Part shown: piece after piece, positions 8,746 to 17,838 of the stretch
Layout of the letters: the number at the start of each line of letters is the position of its first letter
Position numbering within the stretch: position 1 is the stretch's first letter
The notes under the pieces: generated by a model
What the model was told of the DNA's origin: nothing
Databases searched by the model: none
What the model saw: only the letters and a program-made list of their open reading frames with translations
Origin: Gemmatimonadota bacterium
GTDB lineage: Bacteria > Gemmatimonadota > Gemmatimonadetes > Gemmatimonadales > GWC2-71-9
Direction of reading: 5' to 3'
NCBI GenBank assembly: GCA_029262195.1
Contig: JAJCZX010000038.1
Coordinates: forward strand, 124,001-188,000
Length of the DNA stretch: 64,000 nt
Position numbers and translations under genes: made by a program

Positions 8746-9403
8746 CGTATAACTCCGGCAAAATCATTTCGGCTACGCTCAAGGCCATCGCCTCAGCAGT
8801 ATTTTCACCATCGGGAGCATCTGGAATCGGAACGACAACGCGGACTAACGCCTCTTCGGTCCTGCCTCGAAGAGCCGCATCAACCAGCAAATCCCATTTG
8901 ACCCTGTATTCGTTGGCCTCGGCTCGACCGCGGCCTTGATACCAGTAGAGGACCAGTGCACGGGTGGTGCCGTTTTGAAGAAGATATCTGTTAACCTGGG
9001 TTGGCTGACCAGTATACACACCCACCGGAATAAGCGTCGACCCCAATGCCTCCCAACCTGATCCGGGCAAACAGTTCTTAGGGGAGTGAATACTTTTGCC
9101 CTGCATCTGTTGTTCGTAGTAGCCGACGTATACGGAGTAGTTGACCGGCATCGATGCGGCAGTCGCCGCGTCCGGCCCGCCGTTGTAGTTGAATTCGCGG
9201 AAAAGGTAATCCGAGACTCCCGCAACCCTTATTTCCCCTTCGGATAAAGTCAGATCCTCGCCAGCATATCCTTCCAGGAGTCCCGTCACGTTCTCCGCAA
9301 TAGGCAGCGCCAACGCCATGTCTTTTTGACGGTCGATTCCGAGAGTGAAAACCGCACCCATCGAGAGTATCGCGGCTGGCATCCAGGTCACAGCATTGAT
9401 CAT
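8729..9403 (-). CDS. epsI: EpsI-family exosortase-associated protein
   Basis: EpsI proteins are usual partners of exosortase and are often fused to its C-terminus. They are thought to act in exopolysaccharide production. This 224-residue protein has an N-terminal membrane anchor and then the family hallmarks: a Y-V-G-Y-Y-x-x-Q segment, an S-P-K-N-C-L-P-G-S-G-W motif at about 108-118, and V-L-Y-W-Y-Q-G-R-G. The start overlaps the exosortase stop (ATGA), which indicates coupling. The length is normal for a free-standing member. Confidence 0.88.
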   Translation of the reverse strand: MINAVTWMPAAILSMGAVFTLGIDRQKDMALALPIAENVTGLLEGYAGEDLTLSEGEIRVAGVSDYLFREFNYNGGPDAATAASMPVNYSVYVGYYEQQMQGKSIHSPKNCLPGSGWEALGSTLIPVGVYTGQPTQVNRYLLQNGTTRALVLYWYQGRGRAEANEYRVKWDLLVDAALRGRTEEALVRVVVPIPDAPDGENTAEAMALSVAEMILPELYDVLPG

Positions 9404-10311
9404 GCGGGTACCACTTCCTTCCGCTCCATATACCAGCGCTCAGCAACGATAACCAGTTTGCCGACGAGCCCCAGAACTGCAAAAGCGAGGACAAAAATCA
9501 ACCAACCCTCAGTCAGGTGCATGAATCCTTCACCCAATTCTGGATTGACAAAGTGAACCAGAAAACCGGTCAGGAAGACCCTGACACCATTGAGGAACAT
9601 GGCCACAGGAATCGCAGCCAACACTACTGTAACCCTGCCAGGCAGGGTGGAAATCCACATACCCGATACAAGGACGCCAAGAGAAATCAACGCCGTCAAA
9701 GATCGTAAGCCACTACAGGCTTCAGTCACAAAAAGAGAACGACCGGGAAGTTGGATCACGTTTCCTTCCAGATACACCGGTACATGCCTCCACTCCAACA
9801 ACGAAGCCCCGAGTTGGGATGCTTTCAGTTGCAACGGAAGAGCGATGCTGTTCAACACGACCGACGGCAGCGGGACGGAGAGAACCAGAAGTGCTGCCGG
9901 AAGCCACCAAAATTTTATTTGCCCGAGGCCCCATTTCATGACGACCAGACCAGATAGGGCAAGCAGTACGGACCAGCGCATCGTGTACCATTCAGATGCA
10001 AGACCCGACAGGTACCGCAGGACTACTGCTGCAACAAGGATCGACAAACCAAGTGCGACTTGAGGACGAGCCTTGGGCGAAACGCCGGATTTCCAAACGA
10101 GGTATGCGGAGATCGGAAAGAGGAGAAGACCGTGCCCTGCATCTGGTTCATTCCACCAGGCTAACGCCGTATTCTCAATCGGCATCCAGAACAGAATCGC
10201 GAAGGCAATGATCCCAATTACTGTCGGAATTTCGACATCTGCAACGAATTCAGCGATGGGAGAACGTTCTGGCATTACGGCTTGCACGCTAGCGCGATCC
10301 CCTTCGACCAA
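9400..10311 (-). CDS. xrt: Exosortase (cysteine transpeptidase-like membrane enzyme)
   Basis: Exosortase processes proteins carrying the PEP-CTERM signal at the inner membrane. The 303-residue protein has about eight membrane segments and the three family catalytic residues: Cys in E-A-C-S-G-L-R-S, Arg in N-G-V-R-V-F, and His in G-F-M-H-L-T-E-G-W. The annotated start overlaps the sugar transferase by 23 bases; a later start is possible. Two substrates, at 7471-8118 and 27034-27759, lie in the window. The co-transcribed sugar transferase and EpsI place it in an exopolysaccharide-linked exosortase locus of the XrtA kind; the exact subtype is not certain. Confidence 0.9.
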   Translation of the reverse strand: MVEGDRASVQAVMPERSPIAEFVADVEIPTVIGIIAFAILFWMPIENTALAWWNEPDAGHGLLLFPISAYLVWKSGVSPKARPQVALGLSILVAAVVLRYLSGLASEWYTMRWSVLLALSGLVVMKWGLGQIKFWWLPAALLVLSVPLPSVVLNSIALPLQLKASQLGASLLEWRHVPVYLEGNVIQLPGRSLFVTEACSGLRSLTALISLGVLVSGMWISTLPGRVTVVLAAIPVAMFLNGVRVFLTGFLVHFVNPELGEGFMHLTEGWLIFVLAFAVLGLVGKLVIVAERWYMERKEVVPA

Positions 10312-11125
10312 CCATCACGGGAACCGTCTTCAGCATAATACCCAGATCCTGGGCCGCCGAAATCCTCGAGATGTATTCAAGATCGTAGCGGACCTTGGTG
10401 CGCACATCTTCGAGGCACGTGTCATAATTATGATTGATCTGCGCCCAACCAGTGATGCCGGGCATGACCTGCTGCCGAAGACGGTAAGTCGAAATCTGAT
10501 CGCTCAACCGACTGAAGATCTCAGGCTGCTCGGGCCTTGGCCCGACAATGTTCATGTCACCTTTGAGGACGTTTACAAGTTGTGGAATCTCATCAAGGCG
10601 CGTTTTGCGCAGGAAATTACCGATCGGAGTAATCCGCGGGTCGTTTTCTCCCGCCCAAACTTGCTTGCTGTCCGCAGGGGCGTTGGTCATCGTGCGGAAT
10701 TTGTAAATCGTGAACGTCCTGCCGCCGATATCTCTGGCACGTTCGCAACTATGTTCAGTGCTTCTGTCACGGCGCCTGCGGTCGATGCCGACCCGCTTCT
10801 GGTGATAAATCACGGGACCAGGCGATGTCAACTTAACTGCGACGGCGACAATTAGGAGTAGAGGCGCGGTAAGGATCAAACCTACGAGGGCCGCCACGAT
10901 ATTCAATACCCGCCGAACATCATCCCCGCTACCCATTAGAACACCTAGCACAGCCAACACGCCGAGGCCCAGCAGAGCGGCCCATTGCATGTCCACCGAA
11001 AACCCTTGAATCCCAAACAAAGACCGAAGCAACATCAACGCAACAAAACCGAGGACAACACGCCGTTGCGTCTTGTTCTCAATTATTGGCTGCGTTCTTC
11101 CGGATGCGGTTTGGATCGTGGTCAA
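10289..11125 (-). CDS. Undecaprenyl-phosphate sugar phosphotransferase (initiating glycosyltransferase)
   Basis: The enzyme transfers a sugar-1-phosphate from a nucleotide sugar to undecaprenyl phosphate, the first step of exopolysaccharide repeat-unit synthesis. Residues about 1-95 hold two or three membrane segments. The catalytic part has P-G-P-V-I-Y-H-Q-K-R-V-G, T-I-Y-K-F-R-T-M, L-R-K-T-R-L-D-E-I-P-Q-L-x-N-V-L-K-G-D-M, V-G-P-R-P-E and the P-G-I-T-G-W-A-Q motif, all diagnostic of the bacterial sugar transferase family. At 278 residues it is short because the large N-terminal region of WbaP/EpsB types is reduced. It heads the operon with exosortase and EpsI. Confidence 0.9.
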   Translation of the reverse strand: MTTIQTASGRTQPIIENKTQRRVVLGFVALMLLRSLFGIQGFSVDMQWAALLGLGVLAVLGVLMGSGDDVRRVLNIVAALVGLILTAPLLLIVAVAVKLTSPGPVIYHQKRVGIDRRRRDRSTEHSCERARDIGGRTFTIYKFRTMTNAPADSKQVWAGENDPRITPIGNFLRKTRLDEIPQLVNVLKGDMNIVGPRPEQPEIFSRLSDQISTYRLRQQVMPGITGWAQINHNYDTCLEDVRTKVRYDLEYISRISAAQDLGIMLKTVPVMVGRRGSR

Positions 11126-11436
11126 CTTAACTGTAGCTCCGTTCCAGGATTTCGTGTTCTGGATCTGACGTTGATCAGCTCCGGCTTTCTAGATGCCAGA
11201 GGAAAACGTCAGACCCGCTCAGACTTGAAACACGGGAATAGCAAATCCCGTGCTCAAATCAACGAATAGGAGCAAGTGAAGTTAAGTCTATTATTTACAT
11301 TGACTTAGCATTTGTGAAGTAAGGGAATCCATTAGAAATCGTAGCGACCCTTCGCGCGGTGTGGGGGGGGTGCAACACCGCAATAGCGGTCCGCTCAGGA
11401 CAGTTGGGCAGGGCGGCCCAATCTGGGAATACGCGG
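11126..11436. other. Intergenic region between the sugar transferase and prsR-like genes
   Basis: This 311-base stretch holds no convincing gene. It contains three inverted repeats: TCTGACGTT/AACGTCAGA around 11163-11211, CACGGGA/TCCCGTG around 11230-11251, and TAAGTC/GACTTA at 11283-11307. A run of eight G sits near 11363. I found no GG-N10-GC sigma-54 promoter with a good match for the sugar transferase operon. The repeats may be activator sites or a leader structure. Confidence 0.5.
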
Positions 11437-12972
11437 TTATTCCGAAACCTGGTCCAATTCGACCATAATGGTCTCTCTTTGTAGACCGTGCTTTTCCATC
11501 AAACGATAGAGCGTCGTCCGGTCCACCCCAGCCTCTCGGGCCGCCTTGGACATATTGCCCTGCGCATTTGAAACGAGGCGCTGGAGGTACTTCAACTCAA
11601 ACTCTTTTAACACCCGCTCCCTGGCATCGTGGTAGGTCTCATTAACCAGCAACTCTGTGTTGGGCGCGCCCGAGTCCGCCGCCACCGCCACCTTGCCTGT
11701 CGATGGGTCAGAAAAAGGCAGATCCTCAGGGGTTATATCCGCGCCCTGATCCACGAGGACGACCGCGTGCTCAATAAGATTCTGCAATTCTCGCACATTG
11801 CCGTGCCAGGGGTATGCAATCAGGTGGGCAAGCGATTCTTCGGTAAGAGCCGGGACGGTGTTCGGTCGGTCTCGGTGTCGGGCCCAGTAGCGGTCGAGGA
11901 AATGCTTTGCCAACACCGGAATGTCGCTCTTGCGATCTCTCAGCGGCGGGACCCTCAACGGCACGACGTGAAGCCGATAATAAAGGTCTTCACGCAAAAG
12001 GCCTTCCTCCACGGCCTGTTTGGGATCGCGATTGGTGGCCGCCACAAAACGTACGTTGACCACCGCGTCCACCGATTCAGAACCGACGCGGCGTACCACC
12101 CCGTCCTGGATTACCCTCAGAAGTTTGGCTTGAATCGGTTTGGACATTTCCGTCAATTCATCGAGAAACATCGTGCCACCATTGGCCGTTTCCAGGAGTC
12201 CAGCCTTATCCCTTACAGCATCGGTAAAGGCACCCTTTCGATGGCCGAACATCTCCGACTCTAGCAATTGCTCTGGAAGCGCAGCACAGTTAATCGCGAC
12301 CATTGGCCTGGCATTGCGGCGGCTGTTGGCATGGATAAAGTGAGCGACCAACTCCTTCCCCACCCCACTTTCGCCCGTGATGAACACAGATGCGTCGGTT
12401 CGGGCTACTTTCCTCGCCCGATCTATCGTGGATGAGAAAATGGGAGATTCGCCAAGAATGTTCACTTCCTGGCCGTTCGCCTGGAGAATTGTTTGGCCCC
12501 GCGGCGCTTCGCGCGATTCTCGGTCGACAAGAACCAGATGGGCAGCTCTTCCGATCAGAATCTCGAGTTGGGTCGCTGAGAACGGTTTCGCCAGATAGTC
12601 CCACGCCCCTTCTCGCAGCGCCGCTACAGACGACTCAATACTGGGATTACCCGTTGCCATGATCACGATAGTGTCGGGATTATTCTCGAGGCACGTTCTC
12701 AGCAATTCCAGCCCCGGCACGCCGGTCATATAAAGATCAAGGAGCGCAATATCAAATCTACGGGTTTCCAGGACTTTCTTAGCTTCGTCACCTTTCGACG
12801 CCACCTCAACCGAATACCCCTGTGAATCCAGGAAGGTTTTGCAGGTTTCCCGAAGGGTGCGCTCGTCATCCACAACGAGAATGCGAATATCCGCCCGATC
12901 GGCGTGACCTACCTCTTCCGGACCGAGTGGAGTCTCTTCCTTCAATTTTAAATCATCGCCTGCTGAAGCCAT
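11437..12972 (-). CDS. prsR: PrsR-type sigma-54-dependent response regulator (PEP-CTERM-box regulator)
   Basis: This 511-residue NtrC-class activator has a receiver domain at about 28-145 with acidic pair D35-D36 and phospho-acceptor Asp79 (A-L-L-D-L). The AAA+ domain follows, with Walker A G-E-S-G-V-G-K-E, the sigma-54-contact loop G-A-F-T-D-A and L-F-L-D-E-L. The C-terminal Fis-type helix-turn-helix is N-M-S-K-A-A-R-E-A-G-V-D-R-T-T-L-Y-R. PrsR regulators control exosortase/PEP-CTERM and exopolysaccharide genes. The window contains several good -24/-12 promoters in front of such genes. The membrane sensor PrsK is not seen here; the histidine kinase at 15589-16707 is soluble. The gene diverges from the tyrosine autokinase. 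Confidence 0.88.
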   Translation of the reverse strand: MASAGDDLKLKEETPLGPEEVGHADRADIRILVVDDERTLRETCKTFLDSQGYSVEVASKGDEAKKVLETRRFDIALLDLYMTGVPGLELLRTCLENNPDTIVIMATGNPSIESSVAALREGAWDYLAKPFSATQLEILIGRAAHLVLVDRESREAPRGQTILQANGQEVNILGESPIFSSTIDRARKVARTDASVFITGESGVGKELVAHFIHANSRRNARPMVAINCAALPEQLLESEMFGHRKGAFTDAVRDKAGLLETANGGTMFLDELTEMSKPIQAKLLRVIQDGVVRRVGSESVDAVVNVRFVAATNRDPKQAVEEGLLREDLYYRLHVVPLRVPPLRDRKSDIPVLAKHFLDRYWARHRDRPNTVPALTEESLAHLIAYPWHGNVRELQNLIEHAVVLVDQGADITPEDLPFSDPSTGKVAVAADSGAPNTELLVNETYHDARERVLKEFELKYLQRLVSNAQGNMSKAAREAGVDRTTLYRLMEKHGLQRETIMVELDQVSE

Positions 12973-13115
12973 CCAAACCTTTTCTATAGCCTGTTGAAAA
13001 AACTATCGTCCCCGAATCGACAAACATTGTTCATCCGATCCCGAGGTGCAACCGCACAAAATGTTCCTGCCCGTTTCGCTATCGCATTCCCGCACCATTT
13101 TACATAACTTGCGTG

Positions 13116-13127
13116 CTCTAATTAGAG
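13116..13127. promoter_or_regulatory. 12-bp perfect palindrome upstream of the tyrosine autokinase
   Basis: CTCTAATTAGAG lies 37 bases before the likely ATG of the autokinase, in the 191-base divergent region shared with the prsR-like gene. It could be an operator; nothing else in the spacer suggests a function. Confidence 0.3.
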
Positions 13128-13163
13128 ACTTATAAGAGTACCATATTCTCAACCAAGTGATTG

Positions 13164-15578
13164 ATGAGTTCGGATTTAACAAATGGGGACCAGTTCCCAT
13201 CCTCTATAGCCGCACCGCAGGGCTTCCAGAGTTTCCAACAGATTGGCCTCGAACAGCCGGATGACGAAGATAGCGCCCCCAAAATAGGGAGATATCTCGC
13301 TGCGTTGAAGCGCTACCGCTGGATGATTGTGGGGATCACACTGGTTGGAAGTGTGTTGGGAACGTTGAGCACAAGGTTCCTCAAACCTGTTTTTACCGCA
13401 CAGGCTACGCTCTGGGTTCAAGATCAAGGTCGCCTCGGAGTAGGAGACGCTCAACCGATCGCCCAGGGGAATCTCCTCGACTCGCAGGCATGGGTTGAAC
13501 TCCTAAAAACATATCAGGTCCTCGACGAAGTCGTTCGCCGGGAAAGACTGTACCTCATTTTCGATGAAGACGACGCTCCGCTCTTCGATGGCTTCGCTCT
13601 GGCCGACAGCCTCCTTCCCGGATCGTTTGCCTTGCGGGTCTCAGAGTCCGGGAGAACCTACACGCTGACCTCGTCCAGCGGTGCCCGAGAATCAGGAGCC
13701 GTGGGTGACTCCATCGGACGCAGTCTCGGTTTCAGATGGCAACCCGACATTGAACTGACGCCCCCGGAGTTTGGCGTCGATTTTGTCATAGAAATACCTC
13801 GAGACGCAGCTGTAGAACTCGGGAGCAAACTGGATCCGAGAATCGACCTGAACGGAAATTTCCTTCGTGTAGTGCTAACCGGTCCGAGCCCAGGGCGTGT
13901 TGCCCGCGTGCTCAACGCTGTGATTGAGAGGTACGTAGAAGTTGCTGCCGACCTCAAGCGAGGCAAGTTAGTCCAAAGAGTAAATATCCTGGAGGAACAA
14001 CTCGCCCGGTCGCGCGCCCACCTCGACACCACTGAAGTTGAACTAGAACGTTTTCGAATAGAAACGATAACCCTGCCGACCGACGCTGCAACTCCTATTG
14101 TAGGAGGGATAGCCGAAACGCGGGGGCCAGTCTTTGACGACTACTTTCGAAAACAGATTGATCGAGATTTTTACCAGAGAGATCGCAACGACATTATCGC
14201 TGAGTTAGACCGAGCAGCCGACACTGGCGTTTTAGCGGTTGGCGCCCTCGAAATTATCGCATCAGTTCAGGCGTCTTCAGAAATGTCTCAGGCGCTTACT
14301 GATCTTGCGGAAAAGACTGCTGAGCTCCGCACACTCAGATCACAATTCACTGACGAACATCCTCCCATCCGCACGCTGCTGCGCGACATTGCCACGCTTC
14401 AAACGTCGCGCATTCCGAGAATCGGACGCGACCTTGCGAACCAACTTCAGAACCGTCTTGACGTGTTGGATCAACAGATTACCGTCGCCGGTGTCGCCCT
14501 TCAGGCGATACCCCCGCGCATGATCGAAGAGGCGCGTTTGCAGAGGGATTTGACCATAGCCAATGAGCTATACGGCACTCTCCAGGAACGCTACCAGCAG
14601 TCACGTTTGGCGGAGATGTCGGTGCAACCCGACATCGACATCCTGGACCGCGCTGTGGCCCCACAACGCCCGTCCAAAAACTCGGCTCCGCAAATTATGT
14701 TGATGGGGATTGTGGCCAGCCTGGGTCTGGGAATCGCAGTAGCAATACTGCTCGACAGGCTCGACAAACGTATCCGATATCCGGATCAAGTCACACGTGA
14801 ACTGGGCCTTCCGATCCTGGCGGCCATACCAAGCGCGATGGGCCCGGGAAAGAACGGATCACGACAAGTCGACGCTTACCATGTAGTTGAAGCACTTCGT
14901 GGGGCCAGAATGAACATGACTTATGCCCACGGGGGGCGTTGGCCATTGATTTTCACGATCACCAGTCCCGGACCTGGAGATGGGAAGTCTTTCCTCTCAG
15001 CAAACATCGCCCTGTCGTTCGCAGAGGCTGGAAGCAAGACCTTGTTGATCGACGGAGATTTAAGACGGGGAGGGTTGCACAAATCCCTTAAACTCGCACG
15101 CCGTCCAGGTCTTTCCGATTACCTCTCAGGAAACGCCAACGTCGAAGATGTGCTCCAGACCAGTGAGTTCGGACAACTCGATTTCATCGGACGGGGTCGC
15201 AGCAGTCCCGCAGCTCCCGAGTTAGTTGGGTCACCCGTACTTACCGCACTTATCGCCGACCTGCGAGACAAATACAAGGTGATCATCGTCGACAGTCCGC
15301 CCCTCGGTGCCGGGGTGGATGCCTTTTCGCTGGGAACCCAGACGGGAGCGATGTGCATCGTGGTGCGGAGAGGGCAAACCAACAAAGACCTCGCGGGAGC
15401 CAAACTGGAGATGTTGAATCGTCTCCCTATTCATGTCCTTGGCGCAATTTTGAACGATGTCAGCCCCGACGACGCGAGTTACCACGCCTACTCTTACTAT
15501 ATGGATGGATACGGCACTGAAGAATTGGAAGATGGCGAAGATGACAGCCCCAACCTGCTGGGCAAATCCTCCGCTTAG
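13164..15578 (+). CDS. Wzc/GumC-like polysaccharide co-polymerase and BY-type tyrosine autokinase
   Basis: The 804-residue inner-membrane protein governs polymerisation and export of a capsule or exopolysaccharide. Residues about 43-75 and 510-535 are the two membrane helices of a Wzz domain, with a long coiled-coil periplasmic part between them. The cytoplasmic kinase has Walker A G-P-G-D-G-K-S at about 605, Walker A' L-L-I-D-G-D-L-R-R-G at about 628 and Walker B V-I-I-V-D-S-P-P at about 706. The tail carries a tyrosine cluster (Y-H-A-Y-S-Y-Y-x3-Y) for autophosphorylation. I chose the ATG at 13164 over the TTG three bases earlier. It should pair with the Wza-like protein at 18287-19066. It ends 10 bases from the convergent histidine kinase. 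Confidence 0.9.
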   Translation: MSSDLTNGDQFPSSIAAPQGFQSFQQIGLEQPDDEDSAPKIGRYLAALKRYRWMIVGITLVGSVLGTLSTRFLKPVFTAQATLWVQDQGRLGVGDAQPIAQGNLLDSQAWVELLKTYQVLDEVVRRERLYLIFDEDDAPLFDGFALADSLLPGSFALRVSESGRTYTLTSSSGARESGAVGDSIGRSLGFRWQPDIELTPPEFGVDFVIEIPRDAAVELGSKLDPRIDLNGNFLRVVLTGPSPGRVARVLNAVIERYVEVAADLKRGKLVQRVNILEEQLARSRAHLDTTEVELERFRIETITLPTDAATPIVGGIAETRGPVFDDYFRKQIDRDFYQRDRNDIIAELDRAADTGVLAVGALEIIASVQASSEMSQALTDLAEKTAELRTLRSQFTDEHPPIRTLLRDIATLQTSRIPRIGRDLANQLQNRLDVLDQQITVAGVALQAIPPRMIEEARLQRDLTIANELYGTLQERYQQSRLAEMSVQPDIDILDRAVAPQRPSKNSAPQIMLMGIVASLGLGIAVAILLDRLDKRIRYPDQVTRELGLPILAAIPSAMGPGKNGSRQVDAYHVVEALRGARMNMTYAHGGRWPLIFTITSPGPGDGKSFLSANIALSFAEAGSKTLLIDGDLRRGGLHKSLKLARRPGLSDYLSGNANVEDVLQTSEFGQLDFIGRGRSSPAAPELVGSPVLTALIADLRDKYKVIIVDSPPLGAGVDAFSLGTQTGAMCIVVRRGQTNKDLAGAKLEMLNRLPIHVLGAILNDVSPDDASYHAYSYYMDGYGTEELEDGEDDSPNLLGKSSA

Positions 15579-15588
15579 ATACGCCCGG

Positions 15589-16707
15589 CTACCCGATACC
15601 GAGTTCGAAATAGAAACGGGTGCCCGACGGTGCTGTTTCATACTTCAGGTCAGATCCCATCTGCGAAACCAGACTCCGGCATATGTGTAGACCCAGCCCG
15701 GTGCCAGAGAAGTGCGTTCGATCCCCTCTGCTGGGCATACTGCGGAACATCTTGAAAAGATCTCGTCTCGCATGTGAAGGGATCCCCGGACCGGTGTCTT
15801 TCACCCAGAATTCCAAACTCATCAATCCAGTTGCGCGCACTCCGATTTGAACGGATCCGGTTTCGGTGAATTTCAAACTATTGGTCGTAAGGTTCAAAAG
15901 GACCCTGGAAAGCGCCAGTGGATGACCTTTCCAATGATCGTTCACAGGTTGCTCAAGGAGCACCTCGATTCCTTTTTCTTCCGCGAGGGGCAGAACCATG
16001 TTCTTTACGGCAACAAAAATTTCTCCGATCGAAAACGGAGTCGGTTCGGCTTCAACAAGACCCTCACCGCCCTTGGCGAGGTCAATTACATCACCCGAAA
16101 TAGACGAAAGTCCCAGAGCCGCAGAGTAGATCAATCCTAGTTGCCTGTGTTGCAATTCGTTTAGCTCACCGCTCTGCCCGCGTCCAAGTGTTTCAGCAAG
16201 AAAAAGAATAGACGTGAGCGGTGATCTGAGATCGTGGGCCAGTTGCACCACCAATTCTCCACCGCTTCCGGCCGAGAATGGTGATAGAAGTCCTGCATCC
16301 CGGCCGCGGGTCGCCTCCGCCCGAAGCCTCTCAAGCGTATTCAAAACCGCCAGCCGGGCGGCCACCGAGCCGATTTCCTCAACCGGCCAAGTGGCCAAAA
16401 GGCGCTTTCTTAGCAGATCAATGGAAGCCAACTGGCAGACCCCGCCAATCGCGAAATCTGTCGGAATAATCAGCTTTTCTGAACCAGCAGAAAGCACGGC
16501 ACCGCGGAGATTAGCGATCAACTCGTCAACATCGTGACGTTCAAGGCCGAAATGCCCAAGGTCGCCAAGATCTTCGATGACTACCTCAAGGTTTTTTTCA
16601 ACCCAGGACGTAACTCCCGTCCACGAGGTCTTCGCCTCTTTCAACGTCCTTTTGTCGCTTCCCGAGCCGGAATCTCTCGGCGGTTTAAACTTTTCCAACT
16701 GTTTCAT
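15589..16707 (-). CDS. Soluble sensor histidine kinase
   Basis: This 372-residue kinase has an N-terminal region of about 150 residues without a membrane segment. The HisKA helix follows with phospho-acceptor His158 in L-A-H-D-L-R-S-P, then a HATPase domain: N box N-L-T-T-N-S-L-K-F-T, G1 D-T-G-P-G-I-P, and G2 G-T-G-L-G-L-H. All catalytic boxes look intact. It lies directly downstream of, and on the same strand as, the degenerate response regulator at 16900-17838, 192 bases away. It may phosphorylate that protein or the PrsR-like activator. The input signal must be cytoplasmic or relayed by another protein. Confidence 0.87.
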   Translation of the reverse strand: MKQLEKFKPPRDSGSGSDKRTLKEAKTSWTGVTSWVEKNLEVVIEDLGDLGHFGLERHDVDELIANLRGAVLSAGSEKLIIPTDFAIGGVCQLASIDLLRKRLLATWPVEEIGSVAARLAVLNTLERLRAEATRGRDAGLLSPFSAGSGGELVVQLAHDLRSPLTSILFLAETLGRGQSGELNELQHRQLGLIYSAALGLSSISGDVIDLAKGGEGLVEAEPTPFSIGEIFVAVKNMVLPLAEEKGIEVLLEQPVNDHWKGHPLALSRVLLNLTTNSLKFTETGSVQIGVRATGLMSLEFWVKDTGPGIPSHARRDLFKMFRSMPSRGDRTHFSGTGLGLHICRSLVSQMGSDLKYETAPSGTRFYFELGIG

Positions 16708-16899
16708 TCAGCCGTTCCGTGGCGCCCAAAAAATAGTCATGTCCAGGTCCAATCAATCTTGATAACTCCCAGGTTATCCACATTGGGGTCGCAAGAATAG
16801 CATTTTTCGGAGAAGGGCGCAAGACGAGCTAGCGCCGAGGTTTGGCGCGGTGTAAAGCGTCGCGGGATCTGGCACAAGGTGATCCCGCCGAAAAAGAGG

Positions 16900-17838
16900 T
16901 TAGAAGCGGCTGTTTCGTCCTATGAAGGGCTTAAGCCAACCCTCATCCATCTTGTCTTCAGCTCTATTGGAAGCAGACGTTGCTCTGGTAATCAGTTCTG
17001 TGGGATCCATCGGGGCCTCCCTAAAATCAGAAACGGCGTCGTACCCTGCCTGAATTACGAAGTTTTCGAGATCTGATGTATCAAAAGCCTGTGCTTTTAG
17101 AAACTGGGAAAAGCGTTCCGCAAGAAGAATTGCCCCTTCTTTGTTGGTTTCCGGTGCCACAACTGCAAAACCGGAACGGCCGATTTTGCCGATTGCGTCC
17201 GATTCTCTGCCGAGAACCTTGATGGCATCTCCTACCGCAGCCATAGCTCGGGAAAGAGCTTCGTTGGTAGCTTCACCTGCCCCATTGGGTACCACGGAAA
17301 AAACCACGCAGGCCATAGGCTCTGCGTGGCGATATGCGTGGGACCCGAGTTCCTGGGCACGCTTGGCAAGTCCCTTCATGTTATAAAGCCCGGTCGAATC
17401 GTCCATCAGCGCATTATCTGTCGCGCGATCCGCGTCGAACTTCGCCGCTGCATAAGCCTTTAACTTGAGAACTAGCTCTTGCCCATCGAGCGGATAAGCC
17501 AGGAGGTCCCAGGCGCCAGCCTCAAGTGCGTCCAGGCGCAGCTGGCGGCCCGGGTTGGAGGAGGTTGTAATAATCAGTGGGATGTATCGAGGGAGCCCCA
17601 TATTCCTAATGTTTCTGGCAAACTCAAGACCATTCATGTCGCCGAGTTCGAGGTCACAGATAATCACATCAGGAGTCGACGACCTCATCCGCTCAAGACC
17701 CTGGAAACCGTTGTAAGCTCGGATGACCGCGTATCCCCGGGGGCCAATGATGCTCTCAAGAGATCTCAGCGACCACTCCTGGTCGTTGACGAGCAGGACT
17801 AGCGGGGGACGTCCGTTGTCCAGATCCGTTTTTTCCAT
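16900..17838 (-). CDS. Response regulator with degenerate receiver and degenerate GGDEF-like domain
   Basis: The 312-residue protein has a receiver fold at about 12-125. Asp62 (I-C-D-L) is kept, but the acidic pair is N18-D19 and the conserved lysine before proline is replaced by tyrosine (A-Y-P-L-D). Residues about 145-300 resemble a diguanylate cyclase: D-D-S-T-G-L-Y-N starts it, but the GGDEF signature is replaced by G-R-S-G-F. It should be unable to make cyclic di-GMP and may instead sense it or act as a scaffold. It has its own sigma-54 promoter and sits between the export gene and the histidine kinase, so it probably belongs to the exopolysaccharide control circuit. Confidence 0.75.
   Translation of the reverse strand: MEKTDLDNGRPPLVLLVNDQEWSLRSLESIIGPRGYAVIRAYNGFQGLERMRSSTPDVIICDLELGDMNGLEFARNIRNMGLPRYIPLIITTSSNPGRQLRLDALEAGAWDLLAYPLDGQELVLKLKAYAAAKFDADRATDNALMDDSTGLYNMKGLAKRAQELGSHAYRHAEPMACVVFSVVPNGAGEATNEALSRAMAAVGDAIKVLGRESDAIGKIGRSGFAVVAPETNKEGAILLAERFSQFLKAQAFDTSDLENFVIQAGYDAVSDFREAPMDPTELITRATSASNRAEDKMDEGWLKPFIGRNSRF

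Noticed and set aside
11359-11370. Run of eight G as a possible phase-variation tract
   Set aside because: It lies in a spacer far from either start codon and outside any recognised promoter. A sequencing artefact or chance run is as likely.
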